DNA from: an uncultured Clostridium sp.
GTDB taxonomy: Bacteria > Bacillota > Clostridia > Lachnospirales > Lachnospiraceae
Length of the DNA: 64,000 nt
Reading direction: 5' to 3'
NCBI GenBank assembly: GCA_900539185.1
Contig: UQBG01000004.1
Span: 82,287-146,286, forward strand
The position numbers and the translations under genes are program-made. Shown here in pieces: positions 17,159 to 26,174 of the stretch; the first letter of the stretch is position 1; each line of letters starts with the position of its first letter. The notes under the pieces were generated by a model. It had not been told where the DNA came from and made no database searches. It was given only the letters and a program-made list of their open reading frames with translations.

Positions 17159-17845
17159 ATGAGTAAGATACTGCTTTTAGAGGATGATTTGAGCCTGATC
17201 AACGGTCTGTCCTTTGTGTTTCAGAAGCAGGGATTTGAGGCGGATATAGCTAGAACCCTGAAAGAAGCAGAGGCAGTCTGGACAGACGGAAAGTATGATC
17301 TGTTAGTGCTGGATGTGTCGCTGCCGGATGGTTCAGGCTTCGAGTTCTGTCAAAGGGTTCGTCAGATATCCAGTGTTCCGATCATTTTCCTGACGGCTTC
17401 TGATGAGGAAACCAACATTATAATGGGCTTGGATATCGGTGGGGACGACTACATCACGAAGCCCTTCAAGCTGGGAGTTTTAATTTCAAGGATGAATGCT
17501 CTGCTGCGGCGTGCAAATGCGTTTCGTACCGAGGAGACAGAACTGCAGTCAAATGGTATCAAGGTACTTTTGCTGCAGGGGCAGGTATTTAAGAACGGAG
17601 AACTGTTGGAACTGACGGCAGCAGAGTATAAGCTGTTATGCCTGTTTATGAGAAATCCGAACCGGATATTGACAAAGGAGCAGATATTAGAGAAGCTGTG
17701 GGACTGCGACGGAAATTACATCGATAGCAGTACGTTGACGGTGTACATGAGGCGTCTGCGTATGAAGGTCGAAGATCAGCCCAGTGATCCCCGGATGATC
17801 CTGACGGTTCGTGGAATGGGTTATAAATGGAATGTCATAAAATGA
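17159..17845 (+). CDS. OmpR-family response regulator
   Basis: A 228-residue response regulator. The N-terminal receiver has acidic pocket EDD, phospho-acceptor Asp in LLVLDVSLPDGSG, Thr in FLTASD and Lys in ITKPFKLG. The C-terminal winged helix has the family's LTAAEYKLLCLFMRNPNRIL and YMRRLRMKVE. Start ATG 17159 (MSKILLLEDD) has GAGGTGCGG upstream; the longer frame from 17123 is not used. The kinase gene starts 7 bases after the stop, and ABC/FtsX genes follow. This is the classic arrangement for sensing and resisting cell-envelope antimicrobials, where the regulator activates the transporter operon. Confidence 0.95.
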   Translation: MSKILLLEDDLSLINGLSFVFQKQGFEADIARTLKEAEAVWTDGKYDLLVLDVSLPDGSGFEFCQRVRQISSVPIIFLTASDEETNIIMGLDIGGDDYITKPFKLGVLISRMNALLRRANAFRTEETELQSNGIKVLLLQGQVFKNGELLELTAAEYKLLCLFMRNPNRILTKEQILEKLWDCDGNYIDSSTLTVYMRRLRMKVEDQPSDPRMILTVRGMGYKWNVIK

Positions 17846-17852
17846 GGGAACG

Positions 17853-18890
17853 ATGAAGATATTTGCGGATAAAGACATTAAAAAATTATTTCTTGCAGTC
17901 GGTGGAATCTGGTTTGGAACGCTGCTTCTGGTGGAATGGGTGTTCCGGCTGATGCCCCAAAGGTTTTCTCTTTGGATATTACTTATTTTTCTGGTCATGG
18001 CAGGTGCTTTGTGGGGCATCTGCTTTTGGTACTTTAAAAAGAAACATGCGATCATGGAACAGGCGGTTTTGCAGATCCATGCCTTTCTGGATGGTGACGT
18101 GGAAGCCCGTATCGAATGTGATGAGGAGGGGGAACTATATCATCTGTTTCACTCTGTGAATTCTCTTGCTGCGGTTTTAAATGCACATACAGATCAGGAA
18201 TTACAGGAAAAGGAATTCCTGAAAAACACAATCTCTGATATTTCTCATCAGTTGAAGACACCACTGGCAGCACTCAATATATACAATGGTCTGCTTCAGG
18301 AGGAGATCGTGGAACCATCGGCGGTGAAAGAATTTGCCGACTTATCGGAACAAGAGCTTGATCGGATTGAAACGCTGGTACAAAATCTGCTGAAGATTAC
18401 GAAGCTGGACGCCGGTACGATTGTACTGGAGAATCATATGGAAAACGTAGCAGATATGATGCGAGACATAGAACTGCATTTTGCATATCGGGTCAAGCAG
18501 GAACAAAAGAACCTGATTTTGTCCGGACCGGATAGCGGAGAACTCTTCTGCGACCGGACCTGGCTGACCGAGGCGATCGCGAATATAGTAAAAAATGCAT
18601 TGGATCATACCGGCGAAGGGGATGCAATCTATGTGAAATGGAAATGTGCGCCTTCTTTTGTTCAGATCATCATACAGGATGAAGGATCCGGTATTCACCC
18701 TGAGGATCTGCATCATATATTTAAACGGTTTTATCGAAGTCGGTTTTCAAAGGATACGCAGGGAGTTGGTCTGGGGTTGCCGCTTGCAAAGGCGATTATC
18801 GAGGAGCATGGCGGAGCAATCGAAGTAGACAGTGAGTTGGGAAAGGGAACCACCTTTACCATCAGTTTTTTAATTCCTACAAAATTGTAG
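17853..18890 (+). CDS. Sensor histidine kinase
   Basis: A 345-residue membrane kinase with two closely spaced N-terminal helices (FLAVGGIWFGTLLLVEWVF and LWILLIFLVMAGALWGICFW) and almost no extracellular loop. This resembles intramembrane-sensing kinases that get their signal from a partner ABC transporter. The phospho-acceptor His is in ISDISHQLKTPLAAL, with N-box NIVKNALDHT and G-boxes DEGSGI and GVGLGLPLAKAI. Start ATG 17853, 7 bases after the regulator. The downstream ATPase/FtsX permease is the probable sensory partner, by analogy to Bce-type modules. Confidence 0.93.
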   Translation: MKIFADKDIKKLFLAVGGIWFGTLLLVEWVFRLMPQRFSLWILLIFLVMAGALWGICFWYFKKKHAIMEQAVLQIHAFLDGDVEARIECDEEGELYHLFHSVNSLAAVLNAHTDQELQEKEFLKNTISDISHQLKTPLAALNIYNGLLQEEIVEPSAVKEFADLSEQELDRIETLVQNLLKITKLDAGTIVLENHMENVADMMRDIELHFAYRVKQEQKNLILSGPDSGELFCDRTWLTEAIANIVKNALDHTGEGDAIYVKWKCAPSFVQIIIQDEGSGIHPEDLHHIFKRFYRSRFSKDTQGVGLGLPLAKAIIEEHGGAIEVDSELGKGTTFTISFLIPTKL

Positions 18891-18999
18891 GCTGGGAGTA
18901 AGGGTACAGTAATCTTTTGGTGCTATTCTTTCAAGCACAGACAGAGGCGTTACCGGTGTTTGTCTGCAATGAAATTTGCACAGAAAGAGGTGTTGCACT

Positions 19000-19695
19000 A
19001 TGAATTTATTGGAAGTGAAAAATCTTTATAAGACGTATGGCAGCGGAGAAACTGCAGTGCAGGCATTAAAAGATGTCAGCGTTTCCGTTCCAAAAGGAGA
19101 GTATGTAGCAATCGTCGGAGAGTCCGGTTCCGGCAAAAGTACGCTTCTTAACCTGCTGGGAGCACTGGATGTACCTACGTCAGGGAAGGTATGGATCGAT
19201 GAAAAAGATATTTTCGCCATGAATGATCAGAAATTGACGGTATTTCGCCGGAGAAATATTGGTTTTATTTTTCAGGCATTTAACCTGATTCCTGAGCTGA
19301 CGGTTGAACAGAATATCATTTTTCCGGTTTTATTGGATTATCAGAAACCGGATAAAAAATATCTGGAGGAGCTATTAGACGTACTGAATCTAAAGGAACG
19401 CAGAAATCATCTCCCGAGTCAGCTATCCGGCGGACAGCAGCAGAGGGTGGCAATTGGGCGTGCTCTCATTACACGCCCATCTTTGATTCTGGCAGATGAG
19501 CCAACCGGAAATCTGGACACGAAAAATACCAGTGAAGTCATTACACTGTTAAAGGAAACCTCGAAAAAATATGAGCAGACAATTGTTATGATTACACATA
19601 GCAGGAGCATTGCACAGACAGCCGATCGGATCCTGCAGGTATCCGATGGTGTGTTAACGGATTTGGGAGGTGCCAGAAATGAAAAGCTATCTTAG
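19000..19695 (+). CDS. ABC transporter ATPase of the MacB/BceA type
   Basis: A 231-residue ATPase: Walker [22 protein letters not shown], signature LSGGQQQR, Walker [13 protein letters not shown], switch His in MITHSR. Start ATG 19000 ([14 protein letters not shown]) follows AGAGGTG; the in-frame ATG 8 codons upstream is not preceded by a ribosome site. It overlaps the permease start by 17 bases, so the two are translationally coupled. It lies behind the two-component pair, and the 109-base gap may hold the regulator's target promoter. Confidence 0.95.
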   Translation: MNLLEVKNLYKTYGSGETAVQALKDVSVSVPKGEYVAIVGESGSGKSTLLNLLGALDVPTSGKVWIDEKDIFAMNDQKLTVFRRRNIGFIFQAFNLIPELTVEQNIIFPVLLDYQKPDKKYLEELLDVLNLKERRNHLPSQLSGGQQQRVAIGRALITRPSLILADEPTGNLDTKNTSEVITLLKETSKKYEQTIVMITHSRSIAQTADRILQVSDGVLTDLGGARNEKLS

Positions 19696-21490
19696 TCTTA
19701 TTCCGATTTCAGCGAAGGTTCACCGAAGACAAAATCGAATGACATTGTTATGTATTGTTTTTGCTGTATTTATGGTAACGGCTGTATTTAGTATGGCAGA
19801 GATGGGAACCAGAATGGAGCTGAATCGGTTGTCAGAGAAACACGGGGGGATCTCGTTAGCAGAGATTGTCAGCAGTGAAATGGGGCAGATGCTTTTTGCA
19901 ACTGCGGTTTTTCTGTTTATATTGGTTTTGATTGCAGGCGTGTTGATGATATCCGGTAGTATAAACAGCAGCATTGCACAAAGAACAAAATTTTTCGGAA
20001 TGATGCGGTGCATCGGCATGAGTAAGCAACAGATCATCCGCTTTGTGCGTTTGGAAGCTTTAAACTGGTGTAAAACGGCGATTCCAATCGGTCTGGGTAT
20101 GGGGATCATAACGACATGGGGATTGTGTGCAATTTTGCGGTTTATCGTCGGAGAGGAGTTTTCACAGATTCCGCTTTTTGGAATCAGTGCCCCGGGGATC
20201 CTTTGCGGTATCCTTGTGGGTGTGATTACGGTATTGATTGCAGCAGGAGCTCCTGCCAGGCGGGCATCAAAGGTATCTGCGATTGCAGCCGTTTCCGGTA
20301 ATTCCGACAACCAACGAACCATCCACGCTTCAAAAGGGATCGGGCATAACCGAATCGAAACTGTACTTGGCAGAAACCATGCGGTATCAGTGAAGAAAAA
20401 TCTAACGCTGCTGACAGGTTCGTTTGCACTTAGTATCATTTTGTTTTTGAGTTTTTCCGTTATTATTCAAGTGGTCAATTATATCATGCCACAGTCTGCG
20501 GCAACGTCGGATATCGATATCGTATGTCAGAATGGTACGGAGTCGTTTCCACAGGAGCGGTTTGAAACTATTCGGCAGATGGATGGCGTAAAAGAGATAT
20601 ATGGACGGAGAAGTGCATTTGATATCCCGGCAGAGTTGGACAGAGCGGCTGCGTGTTCCGATACCGTCGATGTGATTTCTTATGATAATTTTGATTTACA
20701 GTGTCTTAAAAAGGATGGAGCACTGAAGTGGGGGAGTCATCTGTCTAAGGTATATGGTGACAGTCAATATGTGTTGGCAACTTCAGATTCAGACAGTGAC
20801 TGGGAAATCGGTGATACGATACAGATGGGAGATGAAAGTCTTACCATTGCGGGACTGCTGAAAAATGATCCGTTTACGGAAGATGGCATGACAAATGGAA
20901 AGATAACCTTGATTACCTCCGGTGAAACCTATATGAGACTGACCGGAGATACGGCGTATGATCTGGTGATGATCCAACTTACAGACAGGGCAACAGAGGC
21001 GGATGTGGAGGCAATCCGTGCGGCTGCGGGCGCAGGCTATGACGTTCTGGATAAGCGGGAAGATCAGACAGGTGGTACCTATCTGGCATTTGTAGTTTGC
21101 GTCTATAGCTTTTTGGGAATTATTGCACTGGTAACGGTTTTGAACATCGTCAACAGTATCTCCATGAGCGTGTCAGCCAGGATAAAGCAGTACGGAGCTA
21201 TGCGGGCAGTTGGTATGGATGACCGTCAGATTACAAGGATGATTGCGGTTGAGGCAGCGACCTATGCAGGCGTTGGCTGTGTGATCGGTTGTGTGATTGG
21301 TCTGGTAGTCAACAAGCTGTTATATAGTATCTTGATTACTGGACATTTTCCATATGCAGTCTGGCATCTGCCGATCGGAGCGCTGATCATAATCCTTTTG
21401 TTTGTGGCGGGAGCTACCGGAATGGCGGTGTATGCTCCGGCAAAGAGGATCCGTAGGATGTCGATTACGGAAACGATCAATGAATTGTAA
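19679..21490 (+). CDS. FtsX-type ABC transporter permease
   Basis: A 604-residue permease with start ATG 19679 ([20 protein letters not shown]) inside the ATPase gene, behind GGGAGG. The first helix is near residue 25. A three-helix FtsX core follows ([21 protein letters not shown]). The second half has one helix, a large extracellular domain (about residues 275-455) and a second three-helix core ([19 protein letters not shown]). The size and big second extracellular domain fit peptide-sensing/detoxifying FtsX exporters. Function in antimicrobial resistance is inferred from the neighbouring two-component system. Confidence 0.9.
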   Translation: MKSYLSLIPISAKVHRRQNRMTLLCIVFAVFMVTAVFSMAEMGTRMELNRLSEKHGGISLAEIVSSEMGQMLFATAVFLFILVLIAGVLMISGSINSSIAQRTKFFGMMRCIGMSKQQIIRFVRLEALNWCKTAIPIGLGMGIITTWGLCAILRFIVGEEFSQIPLFGISAPGILCGILVGVITVLIAAGAPARRASKVSAIAAVSGNSDNQRTIHASKGIGHNRIETVLGRNHAVSVKKNLTLLTGSFALSIILFLSFSVIIQVVNYIMPQSAATSDIDIVCQNGTESFPQERFETIRQMDGVKEIYGRRSAFDIPAELDRAAACSDTVDVISYDNFDLQCLKKDGALKWGSHLSKVYGDSQYVLATSDSDSDWEIGDTIQMGDESLTIAGLLKNDPFTEDGMTNGKITLITSGETYMRLTGDTAYDLVMIQLTDRATEADVEAIRAAAGAGYDVLDKREDQTGGTYLAFVVCVYSFLGIIALVTVLNIVNSISMSVSARIKQYGAMRAVGMDDRQITRMIAVEAATYAGVGCVIGCVIGLVVNKLLYSILITGHFPYAVWHLPIGALIIILLFVAGATGMAVYAPAKRIRRMSITETINEL

Positions 21491-21588
21491 AAACGAAAGG
21501 AGTCGGCATAGTTAGACGTGGTTGCTTTTACAGACCGGGTGTGAGATACTTATAATGATAGCGTATAGATACGGGACGGAGGGACGAT

Positions 21589-22194
21589 ATGGCTCTTGAA
21601 AATAAATTAGGTATAACCGATTCTGCGGAACTTGCCCGTGAGGAAGAAAAACGCAGTAAGAAAAAAGCGGTGTGGCTGTTTGAGAGTGGCACGCTGGACG
21701 CCCTGCCTGTGGGTACCTTTGCAGCACTGCAGGCGATCCATAAATATCTTTTTGAAGATATTTATGACTTTGCGGGCAAGCTGCGTACAGTGAATCTGGC
21801 AAAGAACAACTTTCGCTTTGCTCCGCTGGTGTATTTGGAAGCGGCACTGGAAAACATTGATAAGATGCCACAGTCTACCTATGATGAAATCATTGAGAAG
21901 TATGTGGAAATGAATATTGCCCACCCTTTTCGGGAGGGAAACGGACGTAGTACCCGCATTTGGCTTGACCGGATGTTAAAAAGGGGCATTGGACAGGTAG
22001 TGGACTGGAGTCGAGTGGATAAAGAGGACTACCTGCTGGCGATGGAGCGCAGTCCCATCAAGGATACAGAGATTAAGGTGCTGTTAAAGGCAGCGTTAAC
22101 CGATGATGTGGGCAGCCGTGAGATCTATATGAAGGGCATTGACCACAGCTACTATTACGAGGGGTATACCACCTATAAGACACAGGAATTGTAA
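21589..22194 (+). CDS. Fic-family adenylyltransferase with C-terminal inhibitory motif
   Basis: A 201-residue Fic-domain enzyme; the family transfers AMP or another nucleotide moiety to a protein hydroxyl. The catalytic loop is canonical, [12 protein letters not shown] at about residues 112-123 (catalytic His, phosphate/metal-binding residues all present). Near the C-terminus SYYYEG matches the (S/T)xxxE(G/N) inhibitory motif, so it looks like a class III, self-restrained Fic protein such as Neisseria NmFic. The gene ends in its own strong terminator at 22212-22259, so it is not in the same transcript as the downstream ADP-ribosylation operon. The target is unknown. Confidence 0.93.
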   Translation: MALENKLGITDSAELAREEEKRSKKKAVWLFESGTLDALPVGTFAALQAIHKYLFEDIYDFAGKLRTVNLAKNNFRFAPLVYLEAALENIDKMPQSTYDEIIEKYVEMNIAHPFREGNGRSTRIWLDRMLKRGIGQVVDWSRVDKEDYLLAMERSPIKDTEIKVLLKAALTDDVGSREIYMKGIDHSYYYEGYTTYKTQEL

Positions 22195-22211
22195 AACGAA
22201 TATGCGGATAT

Positions 22212-22259
22212 AAAAATCACCGGGAAAGGTCTGTAACAGACAAATCTCGGTGATTTTTT
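22212..22259 (+). terminator. Rho-independent terminator of the Fic gene
   Basis: Stem AAATCACCG / CGGTGATTT encloses an inner GTCTG/CAGAC hairpin and is followed by TTTTTT. It isolates the Fic gene from the ACGX operon. Confidence 0.9.
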
Positions 22260-22288
22260 GCAGTGGATGGAATGTGTTGTGATACCGG

Positions 22289-22325
22289 GTTACCTTTTGG
22301 TAACTACCGCACAAAAAAGTGCGTA
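22289..22325 (+). promoter_or_regulatory. Two adjacent palindromes upstream of the ACGX operon
   Basis: GTTACC-TTTT-GGTAAC (22289-22304) is a perfect palindrome. It abuts a second, imperfect one, TACCGCAC-AAAAAA-GTGCGTA (22305-22325). They lie about 85 bases before the peptide start codon, where operators would be expected. A convincing -35/-10 pair is not obvious, so a regulator-dependent promoter is possible. Confidence 0.45.
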
Positions 22326-22410
22326 CTTTTATAACCGAAAAAAGCTTGGTATGGTAAGGGTGTAACAGGCGGGAGCCGGATATTCAATCATACACAAGGA
22401 GGAAATAATA

Positions 22411-22554
22411 ATGGCACTATCAAACATTTTCGGATGGAACAAAGAGGATGAACAGCAGGCAGGAACCGCATGCGGAACAGCATGTGGGGCATCCGGACAG
22501 CCGGAGGAGAAGCCGGCAGCATGTGGAACAGCATGTGGGGCATCGGATAAGTAA
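22411..22554 (+). CDS. ACGX-repeat precursor peptide
   Basis: A 47-residue peptide behind AAGGAGG. A leader-like N-terminus (MALSNIFGWNKEDEQQ) is followed by two copies of the block ACGTACGAS (residues 20-28 and 37-45), joined by GQPEEKPA. This gives four Ala-Cys-Gly-X units and four Cys. It matches the bioinformatically defined ACGX-repeat peptides that pair with a dedicated radical SAM/SPASM enzyme, encoded 31 bases downstream. The likely fate is modification at the Cys-Gly repeats, probably a thioether or similar crosslink (inference). The mature product and its role are not known to me. Confidence 0.92.
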   Translation: MALSNIFGWNKEDEQQAGTACGTACGASGQPEEKPAACGTACGASDK

Positions 22555-22585
22555 GGAGACACGATAGGAGAAAGGGGAGGATAGG

Positions 22586-23644
22586 ATGAGTCGGTATTTT
22601 TCATTTCAGTGGCATATTACGGATGAATGTGATCAGCGGTGTAAGCACTGCTACATATTCTCCGGAGACGGCTGCAAGGAGCTTCAGAGCATGACATGGA
22701 AGCAGATGCAGGAGGTGGTAGCGAACTGCGAGGACTTCTGCAAAGTCTATCATTGTCTGCCGTACTTCTATATTACCGGTGGTGATCCTATCCTTCATCC
22801 CGACTTCTGGAAGCTGATGGTACTCTTAAAGAGTAAAAAGATTCCATTTACACTGATGGGGAATCCGTTCCATTTGGATGACGAGATCTGCAGGATGCTG
22901 AAAGCCTGCGGCTGTGAGAAGTATCAGATGTCACTGGATGGAATGAGGGAAACACATGATTGGTTTCGAAAGCCGGGCAGCTTTGATCTGACACTGGAGA
23001 AGATCGGCTGCTTAAATCGGGCAGGGATAACCAGTGTGATTATGAGTACGGTATCAAAAACCAATATGCAGGAGATACCGGATATTATAGATGAAGTAGT
23101 AAACGCGAAGGCTAAGGTATTCGCATTTTCCCGCTATGTGCCGACGGGCGGCGAGGTGGATGCCGGTATGACGCCACAGGAGTATCGGAGTCTGCTGGAG
23201 ATCTGCGATCAGAAGTATCAGGCATATGAGGCGGCAGGGTGTGAAACCTATTTTAATAAAAAGGATCATTTATGGACGCTATATGAGTATGAGACCGGTC
23301 AGTTCCGGCTGCCGGAAGATGCAAAGGCAGGCATGATCTATGGAGGGTGTAACTGTGGAAACTGTCACATTACGATTTCCTCAAACGGCGATATTATGGC
23401 ATGCCGGAGAGTGACAGATAGCCGGGTGGCAAATATATTTGAGGATCGGTTGGCAGATGTCTGGATCAGTCAGATGGAGAACTACAGAGCATTTGAACGA
23501 TTCGAAAAGTGCAGAAAGTGTGAACTCAAGGCATGGTGCAGAGGCTGTCCGGCTGTAGCAAATGGCACGAATGGCAGCTTCTATGCAGCAGATCCACAGT
23601 GCTGGAAGACAAAGAATGAAATCACCGGAGAACAGTTGGAATAA
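22586..23644 (+). CDS. Radical SAM/SPASM peptide maturase, ACGX system
   Basis: A 352-residue enzyme that should bind a SAM-cleaving [4Fe-4S] cluster through C15-x3-C19-x2-C22 (DECDQRCKHC), with a GGDP SAM-binding motif (YITGGDPILHPDF). The C-terminal SPASM domain has many Cys (GGCNCGNCHITISSNGD, FEKCRKCELKAWCRGCP, final CWKT) for two auxiliary clusters. These are the marks of RiPP maturases. Its place right after the ACGX peptide makes that peptide the substrate with good confidence. Start ATG 22586 follows GGGGAGG. The sirtuin gene starts 24 bases after the stop. Confidence 0.94.
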   Translation: MSRYFSFQWHITDECDQRCKHCYIFSGDGCKELQSMTWKQMQEVVANCEDFCKVYHCLPYFYITGGDPILHPDFWKLMVLLKSKKIPFTLMGNPFHLDDEICRMLKACGCEKYQMSLDGMRETHDWFRKPGSFDLTLEKIGCLNRAGITSVIMSTVSKTNMQEIPDIIDEVVNAKAKVFAFSRYVPTGGEVDAGMTPQEYRSLLEICDQKYQAYEAAGCETYFNKKDHLWTLYEYETGQFRLPEDAKAGMIYGGCNCGNCHITISSNGDIMACRRVTDSRVANIFEDRLADVWISQMENYRAFERFEKCRKCELKAWCRGCPAVANGTNGSFYAADPQCWKTKNEITGEQLE

Positions 23645-23668
23645 ATGATTACAAAGGAGTGGAAGCAT

Positions 23669-24577
23669 ATGGAAATAATGAGTTTGATCCGTTATCGGGA
23701 TAAGCTGCTTCAGATAAAAGAAGCTCTGGAGCAGGCAGATGCAGTCGTGATCGGAGCCGGAGCGGGCCTTTCAACGGCTGCGGGATTTGCCTACAGCGGT
23801 GAGCGGTTTGATTCCTATTTTGCAGACTTTAAGAAACAATATGGATTCACGGATATGTATTCCGGTGGCTTTTATCCATACCGGACACTAGAGGAACACT
23901 GGGCATACTGGAGCAGATACATATATATTAATCGCTATATGGATCCACCGAAGCCGATCTATGACCGGCTATATGAGCTCGTAAAGGAAAAGGATTATTT
24001 TGTCCTGACTACCAATGTAGATCACTGCTTTCAAAAGGCGGGTTTTGATAAAAAGCGGTTGTTTTATACGCAGGGAGATTATGGGCTGTTTCGGTGCAGT
24101 CAGCCATGCCACAAAGCAACCTATGACAATGAGGAAGTGATTCGGCAGATGGTGCTCAGTCAGGGCTTTCAGTTTCGGGAAGGAAGATTAATAAAGCCGG
24201 AGGATGGCAGCATACGGTCGGCAATACCGGAGGAACTGACACCTTGCTGCCCAAAGTGCGGAAAACCGATGAGCATGAATCTGCGTGCTGATGAAACCTT
24301 TGTGGAGGATGAGGGCTGGCACCGGGCGGCCGAGCGATATGAAGTGTTTTTACGGAGACATAAGCAGCTAAAGATCGTGTTCATGGAATTCGGAGTGGGA
24401 TATAACACACCGGGGATCATTAAGTATCCGTTCTGGAACATGACACAGACCTTCCCGCAGGCACAGTATATCTGCTTCAATGCAGGTGAGGCTTATGCTC
24501 CGGATGCGATTCAGAGACAGGCGATATGTATAAATAAGGATATCGGAGAAACGGTAGAACAGCTACAGCGATTATAA
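23669..24577 (+). CDS. Sirtuin-family protein, class M-like (probable ADP-ribosyltransferase)
   Basis: A 302-residue Sir2 protein. The NAD-binding loop GAGAGLS (residues 29-35) and TTNVDHCFQKAGF (114-126) are intact. The position of the catalytic His of deacetylases is Gln135 in YTQGDYG, as in class M sirtuins (SirTM). Characterised SirTM enzymes ADP-ribosylate a lipoylated carrier protein rather than deacetylate. Cys residues (CSQPCH, CCPKCG) may hold zinc. Start ATG 23669 (MEIMSLIRYR) has AAAGGAG; an ATG at 23645 lacks one. It lies in one operon with a macrodomain, as SirTM usually does, but no GcvH-L or lipoate ligase gene is here. Confidence 0.88.
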   Translation: MEIMSLIRYRDKLLQIKEALEQADAVVIGAGAGLSTAAGFAYSGERFDSYFADFKKQYGFTDMYSGGFYPYRTLEEHWAYWSRYIYINRYMDPPKPIYDRLYELVKEKDYFVLTTNVDHCFQKAGFDKKRLFYTQGDYGLFRCSQPCHKATYDNEEVIRQMVLSQGFQFREGRLIKPEDGSIRSAIPEELTPCCPKCGKPMSMNLRADETFVEDEGWHRAAERYEVFLRRHKQLKIVFMEFGVGYNTPGIIKYPFWNMTQTFPQAQYICFNAGEAYAPDAIQRQAICINKDIGETVEQLQRL

Positions 24578-24596
24578 CCGGATAGGAGGATGCAAA

Positions 24597-25211
24597 ATGG
24601 ATATAGAAACATGTCTGAAAAAGATGAAACTGGTGGGCGTGCTTGCCTTTGCTACGGTCGATCGGGAAGGAGCACCGCAGATCCGGAATATCAGTGCCAT
24701 TCATTATGAACCGGATGCCCTCTACTTCTTTACTGCACGCGGAAAGAACTTCTGTCGGGAACTGCAGGAGGATGGAAGAGTACAGATTCTCTGTTATACA
24801 AAGTATAAGGAAATGATCCGGATGTCCGGGCGGGCATATGCGGTTGCAGAGGACGAACAGGAAAAGTGGAGGGCGGTGATCTTTCAGGAACAGCCGTACC
24901 TGGCGAATGTGTATCCCGGAGATACCGGAAGTATCGGCATTATATTCTGTATCGACCGGGCAGAAGTCGAGTATTTTAATCTCGGTGTAAACCCGATATT
25001 TCGCGAGACATATTGTCTGGGAGATGCTAAAATAAAGGAAAAAGGCTACTATATAACCGAGATCTGTATCGGATGCGGAACCTGTACGAGGGTTTGTCCG
25101 CAACGATGTATCCGGGAAGGTACTCCGTATACGATTCAGCAGAATCACTGTTTGCACTGCGGAAGCTGCTATGAAAACTGTCCGGTAAAGGCAGTTGAAA
25201 GAAGGGGATGA
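24597..25211 (+). CDS. Pyridoxamine-oxidase-like flavin domain fused to 2x[4Fe-4S] ferredoxin
   Basis: A 204-residue fusion. Residues 1-130 are a pyridoxamine 5'-phosphate oxidase-like split barrel that normally binds FMN (GVLAFATVDREGAPQIRNIS). The C-terminus is a bacterial ferredoxin with two clusters (CIGCGTCTRVCP and CLHCGSCYENCP). It could pass electrons between ferredoxin and a flavin-bound substrate. The location between sirtuin and macrodomain, next to a radical SAM enzyme that needs low-potential electrons, suggests a redox partner for the operon; this is inference. AGGAGG precedes ATG 24597. The macrodomain ATG overlaps the stop (ATGA). Confidence 0.9.
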   Translation: MDIETCLKKMKLVGVLAFATVDREGAPQIRNISAIHYEPDALYFFTARGKNFCRELQEDGRVQILCYTKYKEMIRMSGRAYAVAEDEQEKWRAVIFQEQPYLANVYPGDTGSIGIIFCIDRAEVEYFNLGVNPIFRETYCLGDAKIKEKGYYITEICIGCGTCTRVCPQRCIREGTPYTIQQNHCLHCGSCYENCPVKAVERRG

Positions 25212-25996
25212 AGAAAATGAATCATGATGAACAGAGACAGTGGCTGATCCGAAAATTGTTAGAAGAGAACATACAGTACCGGGGCTATAAGATTCCTGTC
25301 GGAGAGCAGGAACAGAAGGATCTGTTGCGGTCGCTTATGAATGTGCGGATGCCAAAGACGATTGACCGGGAGTTTCGGGAGATTCAGGACGCTTATCTGA
25401 TAGAGGAGAATGAAAAGTGCGGGATAACGGACATTGCAGACCTGCATCCGTCAAAGCTCGATGAGAGGTTCTATCTCTGGCAGGGGGATATCACGGCACT
25501 GAAGGTAGATGCGATCGTGAATGCGGCGAATAGTCAGATGTGTGGTTGCTTTCGGCCATTGCATAACTGTGTAGATAATATCATCCATTCCAAGGCTGGG
25601 ATTGAGTTGCGGCTCTGCTGCAATGATCTCATGCAGGCGCAGGGGCATGAGGAGCCGACCGGACAGGCGAAGATAACGCCGGCTTTTAATCTGCCGTGTA
25701 AGTATGTCGTTCATACGGTAGGTCCCATCGTTCAGGGACGATTACAAAAGAAGCATGAGGAACTTCTGGCATCCTGCTATCGCTCCTGCCTGGAGCTGGC
25801 AGAGGAGCACGAAGTAAAAAGCATTGCATTTTGCTGCATTTCTACCGGAGTATTTATGTTTCCGAATCAGCGGGCAGCCGAGATTGCAGTCGAAACAGTC
25901 CGAAACTATTATAAGGAAACCGGAAGCCAAATGAAGGTAGTATTTAATGTATTCAAGGATAAAGATAGTTCCATTTATAGGGAGCTTTTGATGTGA
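25208..25996 (+). CDS. Zinc-type macrodomain protein (probable ADP-ribosyl hydrolase)
   Basis: A 262-residue protein. A helical N-terminal extension of about 85 residues precedes the macrodomain (LWQGDITALKVDAIVNAANS, then HTVGPIV and CISTGVFMFP). The segment GCFRPLHNC (Cys114, His119, Cys121) matches the zinc ligands of zinc-dependent macrodomains (SauMacro/SpyMacro type), which remove the ADP-ribose placed by SirTM. It overlaps the previous gene by 4 bases. A writer (sirtuin) and eraser (this gene) in one operon argue for reversible ADP-ribosylation. The stop codon lies inside the terminator stem. Confidence 0.92.
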   Translation: MKKMNHDEQRQWLIRKLLEENIQYRGYKIPVGEQEQKDLLRSLMNVRMPKTIDREFREIQDAYLIEENEKCGITDIADLHPSKLDERFYLWQGDITALKVDAIVNAANSQMCGCFRPLHNCVDNIIHSKAGIELRLCCNDLMQAQGHEEPTGQAKITPAFNLPCKYVVHTVGPIVQGRLQKKHEELLASCYRSCLELAEEHEVKSIAFCCISTGVFMFPNQRAAEIAVETVRNYYKETGSQMKVVFNVFKDKDSSIYRELLM

Positions 25997-26018
25997 AACC
26001 ATCAAAGCTCCTATTTTT
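25981..26018 (+). terminator. Terminator closing the ACGX/ADP-ribosylation operon
   Basis: Stem GGAGCTTTTGATG / CATCAAAGCTCC has one bulge and is followed by TATTTTTA. It overlaps the last codons of the macrodomain gene. A second, AT-only hairpin with a T-run lies at 26072-26093. Confidence 0.88.
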
Positions 26019-26174
26019 AATGGAACCGGAAGAAATGAAAATTCGGAATCCGGTTGCTGAATGAGCGTAAAAAAGAATATAGATTCTTTTTTTGCGACAT
26101 GATATAATGAAGCAAAATTACGATATAATATTCATATTCACGGTAGTATAAGAGAAGAAATAGGGGGACATGAT

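Noticed and set aside
22411..22554. Cys-rich small ORF as a metallothionein
   Set aside because: The ACGX pattern and adjacent radical SAM/SPASM gene explain it better than metal binding.
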